Positions 20,729 through 30,741 of a stretch of 36,683 nucleotides of DNA are shown here, one piece after another. The stretch comes from Gammaproteobacteria bacterium. Its GTDB lineage: Bacteria; Pseudomonadota; Gammaproteobacteria; Pseudomonadales; Litorivicinaceae. Location: NCBI GenBank assembly GCA_002731015.1, contig PBZM01000049.1, positions 1 to 36,683 on the forward strand. The letters run 5' to 3'. The position numbers and the translations under genes were made by a program. The notes under the pieces were generated by a model. It did no database searches, was not told the DNA's origin, and worked only from the letters and a program-made list of their open reading frames with translations. The first letter of the stretch is position 1; every line of letters begins with the position of its first letter.

Positions 20729-21841
20729 ATGAAAACTTTGTTGTTATGCCTACTGTTCGCGATTTCCAGCAACGTTGCAAGTGCTCACGAGATGCGCCCC
20801 TCGGTGGCATCGTTATCAATAGATTCTCAAGGGACCTTAACGCTTGACTTGGTTACCAATATGGAGGCGTGGCTCGCGAATATTGCTCCATCCTTATCTG
20901 ACACCGACGACTCACCGAATGCTGAGCGGTACGATCGGCTGAGAGCGCTGAGCGCAAGCGCGCTCGTTGACGTTATCAGAAAAGGTGACCGAGACATCAC
21001 GCAAGCTATCGAGATATCTGCCGGTGGTGGCAGGATCGGAATGTCACCGATGGCGATCGAAGTTCTTCCGGTTGATGATGTTAATCTACCGAGGGACACC
21101 CGGTTGACACTCGTCGGAGGTCTCCCCGACGGTGTCAATAGCCTCGTTTATCGCGTTCATGAGACGCTTCCAAATACCGCAGTGCGTCTGTTTCTGGAAA
21201 ATGCTGACCCCGTAGTCCAATTTGTCAGAAGTGGCCGAACGTCAGATGAATTATCACTTGACCGCACTGTAGAACGCTCTATGAAGGCACTTGCGGCCCA
21301 GTACTTGGAACTGGGGTTTCTGCACATCATACCGAAAGGGCTTGATCACATTGTTTTTATTTTGGGTTTGACGTTAATTTCGAAACGTTTCATCGATTTA
21401 GTTATTCAGGTGACGGCTTTTACCGTGGCGCATTCGGTGACGCTGGCGCTTGGTCTCTACGGGGTACTTAGGCTTCCGGCGTCTATTGTTGAACCATTGA
21501 TTGCTGCCTCTATTGTTTACATCGCCGTGGAAAATATTTGGCACTATCGGGTAAATATATCGCGCACGCTAATTGTATTTTGTTTCGGTTTATTGCATGG
21601 GTTAGGGTTTGCTGGAGTGTTGACCGAGCTTGGGTTGCCCGAACGTGATTTTTTGGTGGGTCTTCTGGCATTTAACGGAGGGGTCGAAATTGGACAACTT
21701 GCGATTATTTTGGTTGCCTATTTTTCGGTAGGTATCTGGGTTATAGGATTTCCGTGGTATCGAGAGCGAGTAGCTGTACCGATTTCGGCGCTCATTGGTC
21801 TTGTTGGTATCTATTGGTTTGTCGAAAGGGTGACTAGTTAA
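20729..21841 (+). CDS. HupE/UreJ family membrane protein
   Basis: Signal peptide, AHEMRPS start, then GFLHIIPKGLDHIVFILGL...FTVAHSVTLALGLYG...FGLLHGLGFAGVL, typical HupE/UreJ_2. Confidence 0.88.
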   Translation: MKTLLLCLLFAISSNVASAHEMRPSVASLSIDSQGTLTLDLVTNMEAWLANIAPSLSDTDDSPNAERYDRLRALSASALVDVIRKGDRDITQAIEISAGGGRIGMSPMAIEVLPVDDVNLPRDTRLTLVGGLPDGVNSLVYRVHETLPNTAVRLFLENADPVVQFVRSGRTSDELSLDRTVERSMKALAAQYLELGFLHIIPKGLDHIVFILGLTLISKRFIDLVIQVTAFTVAHSVTLALGLYGVLRLPASIVEPLIAASIVYIAVENIWHYRVNISRTLIVFCFGLLHGLGFAGVLTELGLPERDFLVGLLAFNGGVEIGQLAIILVAYFSVGIWVIGFPWYRERVAVPISALIGLVGIYWFVERVTS

Positions 21842-21937
21842 TATTCGCTGAGATGAAAACGAGTGCCTAGATTATGAACCGGTTAGAGTGATTGGGGCCG
21901 CAGTCGATGAGTCACTTGGCGTCTTTAAAGTTGTTAT

Positions 21938-21963
21938 AGGCCTCATTATTTAGAGCGAGGCCT
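21938..21963. other. Inverted repeat AGGCCTC-12nt-GAGGCCT downstream of HupE/UreJ gene
   Basis: Perfect 7-bp arms about 100 bp after the stop codon, followed by TTGTT; weak terminator-like candidate. Confidence 0.35.
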
Positions 21964-22701
21964 TGTTCGCTGATGGTGTTAGTTCTCTTTCAGATCTTTG
22001 TATTAATGTGCCGGTAACTTTAGCAGCGAAGTGAAGCCTTATGCAGACGATTCTCATGGTCACGATCGGATTCAGACGTTGTGCCACGGAATTGCAGGTT
22101 TTCACCAAAATCACAATGACATCGTCTTGAGAGGAGACCCTGAAATTAATCTTAAACCTTTGATCATTTAGCAGGTTGGAGCGATTCCAGCATTGATCCA
22201 CAGCCGTTCGGGCCTTTGCAATATGCGTCAAATCCGATTTTGCACTTAGAATGATGAGGATTTGAGTGACCAATATGCTCAAGTCGATTCTCCCAGATCA
22301 TCGTCAGAAGCCTATCAAATCGGATTTTGGGTTGCCCGCGCGACGGAAAATCAATGTTGGTGCGTGGCGGGTGTGATGTTATGCATCGATCCGGAAGATG
22401 GTCCCGATATTGATAAAAGATCCGAAGTTCAATAGGACTTTTTATTAACAAAAACAGCAGAGGTTCGTGGAAAAAACTGGGTCGGTCTATGAGAATCCGG
22501 TTATTTGAGGCCACTTTAATTGCGCAGAATGTTGGACGTAGGACTAGAAATCAAGCAAACGTTAGTCGCGGTCTCTTACGACCAAAATGTAAAAAAGCGC
22601 GTTTATGAGAAAAAAAATTCTCTGGTCAAAAGGTGTGCTATAAAAACTTCTGAGGGTAGGTTCTGAGGTCACGATCAGTTGGGATCCAGCGACATAGGCC
22701 G

Positions 22702-22905
22702 ATGATTGGCAAGTGTTTTAAAGCGCTAGTAAGTGTGATCTGCGCATTTATAGGAGTGCAGTCCGCTAAAAACTTGCGATACGACTTTGAGCATGGTCGG
22801 GCCACCGTATTTGCGATAGCTGGAATTTTGATGACGATTACTTTTTTAGCTGCAATATACGGACTTGTCCAAGTGGTAATGATGTATGTACAATATTGGG
22901 GCTAA
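22702..22905 (+). CDS. DUF2970 family small membrane protein
   Basis: 67 aa; FKALVSVICAFIGVQSAKNLRYDFEHGRATVFAIAGILMTITFL matches the DUF2970 pattern and its usual cox-locus context. Confidence 0.8.
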   Translation: MIGKCFKALVSVICAFIGVQSAKNLRYDFEHGRATVFAIAGILMTITFLAAIYGLVQVVMMYVQYWG

Positions 22906-23024
22906 TTAATGGCTCGGGTTCCGGATGAATTTTGACCTCGATATGTGCTGGAGTGCACACCAAGCAATGATCTATCGTAGTTATTAAAATTTTGTTAACC
23001 GCCGTATTGAATTACGTAGGAGGT

Positions 23025-24125
23025 ATGCGAATGACCAAAGCATTAACTTTGGCTCTATCGCTTTTGTCAGCGCCAGCATGGGCGGATTGGCAAATCAATA
23101 TGAACAAAGGGGTGACAGCGCTGTCTCGCGAGATCTTCGATCTACACATGTTGATTTTTTGGATATGTGTTGTGATCGGTGTTGCTGTGTTCGGTGTGAT
23201 GTTCTACTCAATTTTTAAGTTTAGGAAATCGAAGGGGGCCGTCTCAGAACACTGGCATGAAAATACGACAGTTGAGGTCGTATGGACTGTGATTCCGTCG
23301 ATCATACTTATAGCTATGGCAATTCCGGCAACCGCGACCCTTATGGACATGTATGACACGTCAGAAGCGGACGTGGAAATTCAAGTTACGGGTTATCAGT
23401 GGAAGTGGCGGTATCAATATCTCGACGAAGATATCGACTATTTTTCGAATCTCGCAACACCTCGTGAAGAGATCACAAACGAGGCATCGAAAAATCCGAA
23501 CTACCTCTTAGAGGTCGATAACCCTCTTGTGATACCAGCAAACAAGAAAGTGCGCTTTCTGATTACCGCCAACGACGTGATTCACTCGTGGTGGGTCCCA
23601 CACTTTGCGGTGAAGAAAGACGCTATCCCGGGATTCATTAATGAGTCTTGGGTCAAGGTCGAGGAGCCTGGTGTTTATCGGGGTCAGTGCACTGAGTTGT
23701 GCGGAAAAGACCATGGCTTTATGCCTGTCGTTGTCGAGGTTAAGTCTGAATCCGATTACCAGCAGTGGGTTTCTGATCAGAGAGCGATGAAACTCGCTAT
23801 GGCCGGTGAAGCTTCAAAAGAGTTTTCAATGGATGAATTGGTCGCAAAAGGTGAAGGAGTATACAACACTGCTTGCGCGGGGTGTCACCAGCCAAATGGC
23901 CAAGGGATCCCGGGGGCATTCCCAGCGATCACCGGTAGCACGATTGCCACGGGCGCGATCGATGCCCACGTCGACATCATCGTAAATGGTAAGCCAGGAA
24001 CGGCGATGCAGGCTTTTAAAGAACAATTATCAGCTGTCGATATCGCAGCTGTTGTTACCTATCAACGCAATGCGCTTGGTAATTCGGTGGGCGATCTTGT
24101 CCAGCCAAACACGATTCAAAATTAA
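23025..24125 (+). CDS. coxB: Cytochrome c oxidase subunit II with fused C-terminal cytochrome c domain
   Basis: GQCTELCGKDHGFMPVVV CuA motif; CAGCHQPNGQGIPGAFPAI heme c motif; AGGAGG SD before ATG 23025. Confidence 0.97.
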   Translation: MRMTKALTLALSLLSAPAWADWQINMNKGVTALSREIFDLHMLIFWICVVIGVAVFGVMFYSIFKFRKSKGAVSEHWHENTTVEVVWTVIPSIILIAMAIPATATLMDMYDTSEADVEIQVTGYQWKWRYQYLDEDIDYFSNLATPREEITNEASKNPNYLLEVDNPLVIPANKKVRFLITANDVIHSWWVPHFAVKKDAIPGFINESWVKVEEPGVYRGQCTELCGKDHGFMPVVVEVKSESDYQQWVSDQRAMKLAMAGEASKEFSMDELVAKGEGVYNTACAGCHQPNGQGIPGAFPAITGSTIATGAIDAHVDIIVNGKPGTAMQAFKEQLSAVDIAAVVTYQRNALGNSVGDLVQPNTIQN

Positions 24126-24137
24126 GGGGAAATCATT

Positions 24138-25736
24138 ATGGCCACGGTTGATGTCGATCTACCGCACGTAAAGGAAGACGATCCGCACCATCATGGTCCC
24201 GCGAGGGGACTTGGACGTTGGTTGTATACAACGAACCACAAAGACATTGGATCGATGTATCTCATTTTTAGCTTATGTATGTTCATGATCGGTGGGATCA
24301 TGGCGTTGATCATTCGCGCAGAGCTATTCCAGCCTGGCCTGCAATTGGTCGAGCCAAATTTCTTCAACCAAATGACTACCATGCATGGACTCATCATGGT
24401 TTTTGGCGCTGTCATGCCAGCCTTTGTAGGCTTGGCGAATTGGATGATTCCAATGCAGGTTGGTGCCCCAGATATGGCGTTGCCTAGGATGAATAATTGG
24501 AGCTTTTGGATTCTGCCGTTCGCGTTTTTAATATTGTTGTCTTCGTTGTTTATGCCTGGCGGTGCGCCTAACTTTGGCTGGACGTTTTATGCACCGCTTT
24601 CGACGACCTACGCACCTGAATCTGTCACCTTCTTTATATTCGGTGTGCACATCATGGGTGCGTCGTCCATAATGGGCGCGATCAATATTATCGCAACTAT
24701 TTTGAACATGCGTGCCCCCGGCATGACGTTATTGAAGATGCCACTCTTCGTATGGACGTGGCTAATTACTGCATTCCTGTTGATCGCTGTGATGCCCGTG
24801 CTGGCTGGTGTGGTTACGATGATGCTGATGGACATCCACTTCGGAACGTCTTTTTTCAACGCAGCTGGTGGCGGAGATCCGGTCTTGTTTCAGCATGTTT
24901 TCTGGTTTTTTGGCCACCCCGAAGTTTACATTATGATCCTTCCTGCGTTCGGTATTATTAGTGAGATCATTCCGACCTTCGCACGCAAGCGCTTGTTCGG
25001 CTATGCCTCGATGGTGTATGCGGTGGCATCGATCGCCCTGTTATCATTTGTTGTGTGGGCTCACCACATGTTCACGGTCGGCATGCCCCTCGTTGGTGAG
25101 GTGTTCTTCATGTTCGCCACAATGTTAATCGCGGTTCCCACTGGAGTTAAGGTATTCAACTGGGTTGCAACGATGTTTCGGGGCTCTTTGACGTTCGAAA
25201 CTCCCATGCTTTTCGCATTGGCATTTGTTGTCTTATTCACCATTGGAGGTTTCTCGGGGCTAATGCTCGCAATCGCTCCTGCCGACTTCCAATACCACGA
25301 CACTTATTTCGTGGTAGCGCACTTTCATTATGTATTGGTGCCCGGCGCGATCTTTTCCATAATGGCGGCGACCTATTATTGGCTACCCAAGTGGACAGGT
25401 CATCAGCTAAACGAGACGATGGGCAAGATACATTTTTGGTTGTCATTCGTGGGCGTGAATATTACTTTTTTCCCGATGCATTTTGTTGGTCTGGCGGGTA
25501 TGCCGCGTCGGATACCGGACTATGCTTTACAGTTTGCTGACTTCAACAGCATGGCCTCGGTCGGTGCCTTTATTTTTGGATTCTCGCAGTTGGTATTCAT
25601 CTATAACGTGATCCAGAATGTGCGGGTTGGTGAGAAGGCGACCGCTCAAGTCTGGGAGGGCGCACAAGGCTTGGAGTGGACACTCCCGTCCCCGGCCCCG
25701 TATCACACATTCTCGACTCCTCCAGAGGTTAAGTAA
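24138..25736 (+). CDS. coxA: Cytochrome c oxidase subunit I
   Basis: 532 aa; [50 protein letters not shown]. Confidence 0.99.
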   Translation: MATVDVDLPHVKEDDPHHHGPARGLGRWLYTTNHKDIGSMYLIFSLCMFMIGGIMALIIRAELFQPGLQLVEPNFFNQMTTMHGLIMVFGAVMPAFVGLANWMIPMQVGAPDMALPRMNNWSFWILPFAFLILLSSLFMPGGAPNFGWTFYAPLSTTYAPESVTFFIFGVHIMGASSIMGAINIIATILNMRAPGMTLLKMPLFVWTWLITAFLLIAVMPVLAGVVTMMLMDIHFGTSFFNAAGGGDPVLFQHVFWFFGHPEVYIMILPAFGIISEIIPTFARKRLFGYASMVYAVASIALLSFVVWAHHMFTVGMPLVGEVFFMFATMLIAVPTGVKVFNWVATMFRGSLTFETPMLFALAFVVLFTIGGFSGLMLAIAPADFQYHDTYFVVAHFHYVLVPGAIFSIMAATYYWLPKWTGHQLNETMGKIHFWLSFVGVNITFFPMHFVGLAGMPRRIPDYALQFADFNSMASVGAFIFGFSQLVFIYNVIQNVRVGEKATAQVWEGAQGLEWTLPSPAPYHTFSTPPEVK

Positions 25737-25739
25737 GAA

Positions 25740-26321
25740 ATGGCAGTGCATAACGAGAACCACACAAAGCGTCTATCGTTGAGGCTAGCAACAGCTGCAA
25801 TAGCGATGTTTGGTTTTGGTTTTGCATTGGTTCCGTTATACGACGTATTTTGCGATATCACTGGACTGAACGGAAAAAATTTCAACCAAGGACCTATACA
25901 AATTTCTACAGTAGACGAATCTAGGACAGTGAAGGTTCAATTTATCACCGTGAACCCAGGGAATATGCCCTGGAACTTCGAACCGACAGAGCGTTCGATT
26001 CGAGTGTCGCCGGGGGAAGATAGGCAAACTGTATTCTACGCAAAGAATCCGACTACGAACTGGATGGTAGCGCAAGCGGTTCCCTCGGTAACCCCCTCCG
26101 AAGCAGCGCCTTACTTACACAAGGTGAACTGTTTTTGTTTTGAGCGTCAACCTCTTGAGGCAGGAGCCGACACGGAAATGCCGTTACTGTTTATAGTTGA
26201 TCCCAAACTTCCGGAGCACATCTCGACCATTACCTTGTCCTATGCGCTCTATGATCTGACTGATAATCAGAAGGTAACTCAAGTAAAACCCAACAAGGAT
26301 AAAGGACGGGCGAGGTTATGA
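25740..26321 (+). CDS. Cytochrome c oxidase assembly protein Cox11/CtaG
   Basis: FALVPLYDVFCDITGLNGK; YLHKVNCFCFERQPLEAG copper-binding motif. Confidence 0.97.
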   Translation: MAVHNENHTKRLSLRLATAAIAMFGFGFALVPLYDVFCDITGLNGKNFNQGPIQISTVDESRTVKVQFITVNPGNMPWNFEPTERSIRVSPGEDRQTVFYAKNPTTNWMVAQAVPSVTPSEAAPYLHKVNCFCFERQPLEAGADTEMPLLFIVDPKLPEHISTITLSYALYDLTDNQKVTQVKPNKDKGRARL

Positions 26322-27199
26322 GTGGTTCGACATATTACGTCCCAGAACAAAGCAAGTGGCCGATATTAGCGTCAATCGCTTTGGGCCTATTGGCCTACGG
26401 GGCTGCAATGACTATCACGTCCATGACCGCTGATCGCGATTCAATCGGACCATGGATTCTTGGAAGTGGTTTCCTCGTGCTTTTCTATGTGATCTTCGGT
26501 TGGTTTAAGGATCAAATAAGAGAAGAGGCTGAAGGATTACACAGTGATCAGCTTGATAGGTCTTACCGCCAAGGTATGCTTTGGTTCATTTTTTCGGAAG
26601 TAATGTTTTTTGCAGCGTTCTTTGGCGCTCTTTTCTATGTTCGAACCTTCGCAGTACCGTGGATCGGGGGCGAGGGCGCAAAAGGCGTCACTAATATGTT
26701 ATGGGAAGGCTTCAGTGCGACTTGGCCTTTGCTGCAGACTCCAGATATGAAACAATTTCCGGGCGCGGAGGCAGTGATTGATCCCTGGCATTTGCCGCTA
26801 GTAAACACCATATTGCTGATCACCTCGAGTGTGACGATCACGTTTGCTCATCATGCTTTGAAAGAGCAAAAAAGGCAGGCGTTAGAGGCTTGGTTAGCGG
26901 CAACGATTGGCCTAGCTGTCGTCTTTTTATACTTCCAGGCTGTGGAGTATCACGAAGCTTATACAGAGCTTGGCTTAACGCTAAATTCTGGAATCTACGG
27001 TGCAACGTTTTTCATGTTAACTGGTTTTCATGGTTTTCATGTGATGCTTGGTACGACGATGATATTCGTAATGCTTCTCCGTTGTTTTGATGGTGCGTTC
27101 TCACCAGAGAAGCATTTCGCATTTGAAGCGGTCGCCTGGTATTGGCACTTCGTAGATGTTGTTTGGGTTGGACTTTTTTTATTTGTGTATATCCTTTAA
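26318..27199 (+). CDS. coxC: Cytochrome c oxidase subunit III
   Basis: 293 aa; YRQGMLWFIFSEVMFFAAFFGALFYVR, TGFHGFHVMLGT, AVAWYWHFVDVVWVGLFLFVYIL. Confidence 0.98.
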   Translation: MSGSTYYVPEQSKWPILASIALGLLAYGAAMTITSMTADRDSIGPWILGSGFLVLFYVIFGWFKDQIREEAEGLHSDQLDRSYRQGMLWFIFSEVMFFAAFFGALFYVRTFAVPWIGGEGAKGVTNMLWEGFSATWPLLQTPDMKQFPGAEAVIDPWHLPLVNTILLITSSVTITFAHHALKEQKRQALEAWLAATIGLAVVFLYFQAVEYHEAYTELGLTLNSGIYGATFFMLTGFHGFHVMLGTTMIFVMLLRCFDGAFSPEKHFAFEAVAWYWHFVDVVWVGLFLFVYIL

Positions 27200-27402
27200 C
27201 CACTGATTCCGTGTGGTTCTAGTAGACCGGTAGCGATACCAATTCCTACCAGAGCTATCAGGACAGCGGCTAATCCGACGCGCCAAGCGAGTGCACTCAC
27301 GACACGGTTCTTATCAGAAGGGTCTTTCATGAGGAAATAAAGCCCTGAAAATAAGACGCCAACGACGGCTAGGAATAAAATCACAATTAATAGTTTGAAC
27401 AT
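27196..27402 (-). CDS. DUF2909 / twin transmembrane protein
   Basis: 68 aa two-TM protein: LLIVILFLAVVGVLFSGLYFLMKDPSDKNRVVSALAWRVGLAAVLIALV; commonly antisense inside cox loci; 4-bp convergent overlap with coxC. Confidence 0.8.
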   Translation of the reverse strand: MFKLLIVILFLAVVGVLFSGLYFLMKDPSDKNRVVSALAWRVGLAAVLIALVGIGIATGLLEPHGISG

Positions 27403-27441
27403 GGTTTATCTCACGTTATTGATAGTTTGCAGGAAACCACA

Positions 27442-28128
27442 ATGTGGCTCACAAAGAAACGGTGGTTTTTGATCGTTGTCATTCCGGTTATTGGTTTGTG
27501 TGTCAAAGCGGGTTTTTGGCAACTTGATCGCGCGCATCAAAAAGAGAAGTTAATTCAAGAGTTGAAGGTTGGAGAGGCGTTACTATCCACGAGCTCTGAA
27601 ATCTTGGAAGCTCAAACGCATAAAGGATCATATAGGGTTCGGCTACCAGTATTACGAGACGTATCTGAACCATTGGTATTTTTGGATAATCGTATTCAAG
27701 CGCGAGTTGCTGGCTATGAGGTGTTTACTGAGGTCACGAGTATCGACGGAGCCATCCGATTTTTGGTTAATTTAGGATGGGTTCCAGGGACAAAACTTAG
27801 AAGTGAATTACCGATAGTCGAAGTGCCAGAGCGTTTTGTTTTATCGGGCCTTTGGATTCCGCTGACTGAGAGTTATCTCATGGCTGCGTCCCAGCCTGAG
27901 AGGATAGCGAATAGTTGGCGGGTGCAGTCTCTGACTGACATTTTGGAGGAAAATTTTGTATCAGGAATCGTTTTAGCGGATGGTCTTTTACCTCGCAACG
28001 CGGTTGGTCCATCGCCACGACTTGGGCCCGAAACGCACTATGGTTACGCGGTGCAATGGTTCTTAATGGCAGCCGTACTTGGTGGAATGGCAGGGTATAT
28101 ATTGAAGCGAGGACTAATTCTTGGGTAA
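27442..28128 (+). CDS. SURF1 family protein
   Basis: GFWQLDRAHQKEKLI, VFLDNRIQARVAGYEVFT, FLVNLGWVPG, HYGYAVQWFLMA; start at MWLTKK preferred over TTG 27427. Confidence 0.93.
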   Translation: MWLTKKRWFLIVVIPVIGLCVKAGFWQLDRAHQKEKLIQELKVGEALLSTSSEILEAQTHKGSYRVRLPVLRDVSEPLVFLDNRIQARVAGYEVFTEVTSIDGAIRFLVNLGWVPGTKLRSELPIVEVPERFVLSGLWIPLTESYLMAASQPERIANSWRVQSLTDILEENFVSGIVLADGLLPRNAVGPSPRLGPETHYGYAVQWFLMAAVLGGMAGYILKRGLILG

Positions 28129-28570
28129 TCGAACAATATTTTGGTTGGTCTGGGCTATTGCAGTTGTTCCAATGCTTGCGGCGCTAACGATGTATTTCGG
28201 GCAAATCGGCTTGCCGAAAGGGCGAACGCACCACGGTACACTTGCTGAAAGCGGGACTCAATATTTTCATATAGGCCTTCCGGCACCTAGTGATCCAGCT
28301 AAATGGCAGGTGGTTCTGTCGTCTGCCGAGAATTGTTTGCCTTGTGCTTCGTTTAGTGAGGGACTGGAGAACTTTCACATCGCGTTGGGTCGCGAAAAGG
28401 ATCGTGTGGCTGTGAAGGAGATTCAAGCGGATAACCTGACGATGACTGAACCATCGATTTGGATCATTGATCCATTGGGTAATGTTGTTTTACGTTTCGA
28501 ACCCGAGATCAATCCAACCTTGATCCTCCGAGATTTGAAAAAGCTTTTGAAATTATCGAAGGTGGGATAA
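28121..28570 (+). CDS. Uncharacterised membrane-anchored cox-locus protein
   Basis: 149 aa, one N-terminal TM helix, CLPC motif, IWIIDPLGNVVLRFEPEINPTLILRDLKKLLK; TTG start overlapping SURF1 stop. Confidence 0.75.
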   Translation: MGNRTIFWLVWAIAVVPMLAALTMYFGQIGLPKGRTHHGTLAESGTQYFHIGLPAPSDPAKWQVVLSSAENCLPCASFSEGLENFHIALGREKDRVAVKEIQADNLTMTEPSIWIIDPLGNVVLRFEPEINPTLILRDLKKLLKLSKVG

Positions 28571-29595
28571 TGGCGAATAATCTTCCATTAAAATTAGCCA
28601 CGATCGCTTTATTTTTGGCTGTCGAAGTCGTTCTTATGGGTGGTTTTACGCGTATCACTGACTCAGGTCTTGGTTGTCCAGACTGGCCAGGTTGCTTTGG
28701 TGAAATGGTCATGACGACGGATACTGAGACGCTCTTGTATCTTCAAGAGCGCTATCCAGAGATTCATGTTGCCGCTCACAAGGGATGGATCGAGATGATT
28801 CATCGTTATATTGCCGGAATCCTAGGTTTGTTAATTGTGGCACTGGCGTTTGTTGGCTATCGCGAGAAAGAAAGGACACCCAATTATCCGTTTTTACTTT
28901 CACTGACGGTTTTGGGGCTTGTAATTGTTCAGGGCGCTTTTGGGGCTTTTACAGTAACATTAAAGCTCGTTCCAAATATTGTCACACTGCATCTAATGGG
29001 TGGACTCATTATTGTGTCCACCCTTATGTATTTGAGGCATCGACTTAAGCGACTAGTAAATGGTGAAACCAGTTTAATCAAAATACGAATGCCAGTCTTG
29101 GTGGGTGTCGGTTTGTTGTTTGTACAAATTTTATTAGGCGGGTGGGTCTCTACGAATTACGCTGGTTGGGCTTGTCCATCCGTATTGGGATGTTCCATGG
29201 GGACCGAGGTCCAGTACGATTTCCAGAGTGGGTTCAACTTCTTTCCCGAAATAGGTCTAAATTACGAGGGCGGTCGATTGGAACATGGTGCGAGGGCAGC
29301 AATTCAGATGGTTCACCGGGCCGGTGCATTCGTCGTGTTAGGATATTGGATCATGTTGCTAACGTTTTACGTCAGAGGCAAGGTGCTAAGGATACGCCAA
29401 GCCTACCATTTCACGGGTCTGGTTCTAGTACAAATAGTGTTCGGTTACGCCAATGTCGTTTACGCAGTTCCGGATAGTCTCGCATTTATTCATCATGCGC
29501 TTGGTGTTTTATTACTATTTTCCGCGTGGTCGATCGCTTACGCTACAGCTATGGAGCAGGAGGATGCTGTCTATGGCAATGTCAGACACGCTTAA
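28570..29595 (+). CDS. ctaA: Heme A synthase (COX15/CtaA)
   Basis: GGFTRITDSGLGCPDWPGCFG, EMIHRYIAGILGL, VHRAGAFVVLGYW, HHALGVLLL. Confidence 0.96.
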   Translation: MANNLPLKLATIALFLAVEVVLMGGFTRITDSGLGCPDWPGCFGEMVMTTDTETLLYLQERYPEIHVAAHKGWIEMIHRYIAGILGLLIVALAFVGYREKERTPNYPFLLSLTVLGLVIVQGAFGAFTVTLKLVPNIVTLHLMGGLIIVSTLMYLRHRLKRLVNGETSLIKIRMPVLVGVGLLFVQILLGGWVSTNYAGWACPSVLGCSMGTEVQYDFQSGFNFFPEIGLNYEGGRLEHGARAAIQMVHRAGAFVVLGYWIMLLTFYVRGKVLRIRQAYHFTGLVLVQIVFGYANVVYAVPDSLAFIHHALGVLLLFSAWSIAYATAMEQEDAVYGNVRHA

Positions 29596-30472
29596 TGTCG
29601 GATCAACGAGCCCCTCCTGGCGAGATTATCTTACATTAACCAAGCCACGAGTGGTTGCGGTACTTGTTCTGACCTCGATGGTTGGAATGTTGCTTGCAAG
29701 CCCGGTATTGCCGAGCATTGAGCTATTTATCCTCGCAAATGTTGGAATCGGTCTCGCTGCCTCAGCGGCAGCGGCAGTAAACCATGTCGTCGATAGACGA
29801 ATAGACGCAATGATGAGCAGGACCAAACATCGACCTGTCTCTGACGGAAAGATAGCGCCAGCTAATGCGCTCCTATTTGCGTTTGTTCTCGGCGTAACCG
29901 GGCTTGGTACATTGGTCATCGTGGCTAATTTATTGACTGCAGTCTTGACTTTTACGTCAATTATTGCCTACGCCGTCGTCTATACTCTATACCTTAAACG
30001 AGCGACACCCCAAAACATTGTGATTGGTGGCATTGCTGGTGCATCGCCGCCGTTACTTGGTTGGGTTGCTGTGACCAATACCATAGATGCATATGCTTTG
30101 TTGTTGGTAGCGATTATCTTTGCTTGGACGCCTCCGCATTTCTGGGCGTTGTGCATTGCAAAAAAAGAAGATTATGCCAACGCAGATGTCCCTATGTTGC
30201 CGGTCACGCATGGCGATGAATATACACGTTTGCAAATGCTGCTCTACACTATTCTAATGGTCTTGGTAACGCTCTTACCCTACCTGAGTGGTATGAGCGG
30301 TGTCTGTTATTTAGCAGGTATTACCGTCATCAACGTAAGATTCTTAATGCTTCTCCAGAAGTATTCGGATTCAAAAGATCCACAAGATGCTTTGTACCTA
30401 TTTTGGTATTCAATACGCTACATTATGTGGCTATTTCTATTTTTGCTTGTCGACCATTTTGTTGCTTTCTAA
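29573..30472 (+). CDS. ctaB: Protoheme IX farnesyltransferase
   Basis: YLTLTKPRVVAVLVLTSMVGM, NHVVDRRIDAMMSRTKHRPV, GGIAGASPPLLGW, WTPPHFWAL; AGGAGG then ATG 29573. Confidence 0.96.
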   Translation: MAMSDTLNVGSTSPSWRDYLTLTKPRVVAVLVLTSMVGMLLASPVLPSIELFILANVGIGLAASAAAAVNHVVDRRIDAMMSRTKHRPVSDGKIAPANALLFAFVLGVTGLGTLVIVANLLTAVLTFTSIIAYAVVYTLYLKRATPQNIVIGGIAGASPPLLGWVAVTNTIDAYALLLVAIIFAWTPPHFWALCIAKKEDYANADVPMLPVTHGDEYTRLQMLLYTILMVLVTLLPYLSGMSGVCYLAGITVINVRFLMLLQKYSDSKDPQDALYLFWYSIRYIMWLFLFLLVDHFVAF

Positions 30473-30617
30473 TAAAGGGTAACGGAAGACATTAAATTTA
30501 GTAGGGACGTAATCTTGTCTACTAGATGAAGCGAGCGAGCTGAAAATAATATTTTTCGGTGCGTTCTTAATCTAGACTCTGTCACTAAACGAAGTAAATT
30601 AAGTTCCGGAGGTAGAT

Positions 30618-30741
30618 AATTGTCCGCGTCCGACAATTGTCGCGGTCATAAAGGTATGACGTGCCGTACCACATAAAGTACCTTACGGAGCGGTCACTTG
30701 CATTTGTTGGGGCCCTCGCTTCTATTCAGCTTAAAGCTGAA
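30618..30741. other. Cluster of inverted repeats between ctaB and azlD (possible structured RNA or bidirectional terminator)
   Basis: AATTGTC-7-GACAATT (30618-30638); GTCATA-4-TATGAC (30645-30660); CCGTA...TACGG (30664-30688); TTCAGCTT-A-AAGCTGAA (30725-30741, overlaps azlD 3' end). Confidence 0.5.

Noticed and set aside
21950-22514. Two minus-strand ORFs (110 aa and 116 aa) upstream of the cox locus
   Set aside because: Overlap each other in different frames, no recognisable family; not called as CDS, only noted in a finding
22992-30472. The cox locus as a novel respiratory system
   Set aside because: Gene content and motifs are those of a standard caa3-type oxidase locus; DUF2970 and the reversed DUF2909 gene are common companions
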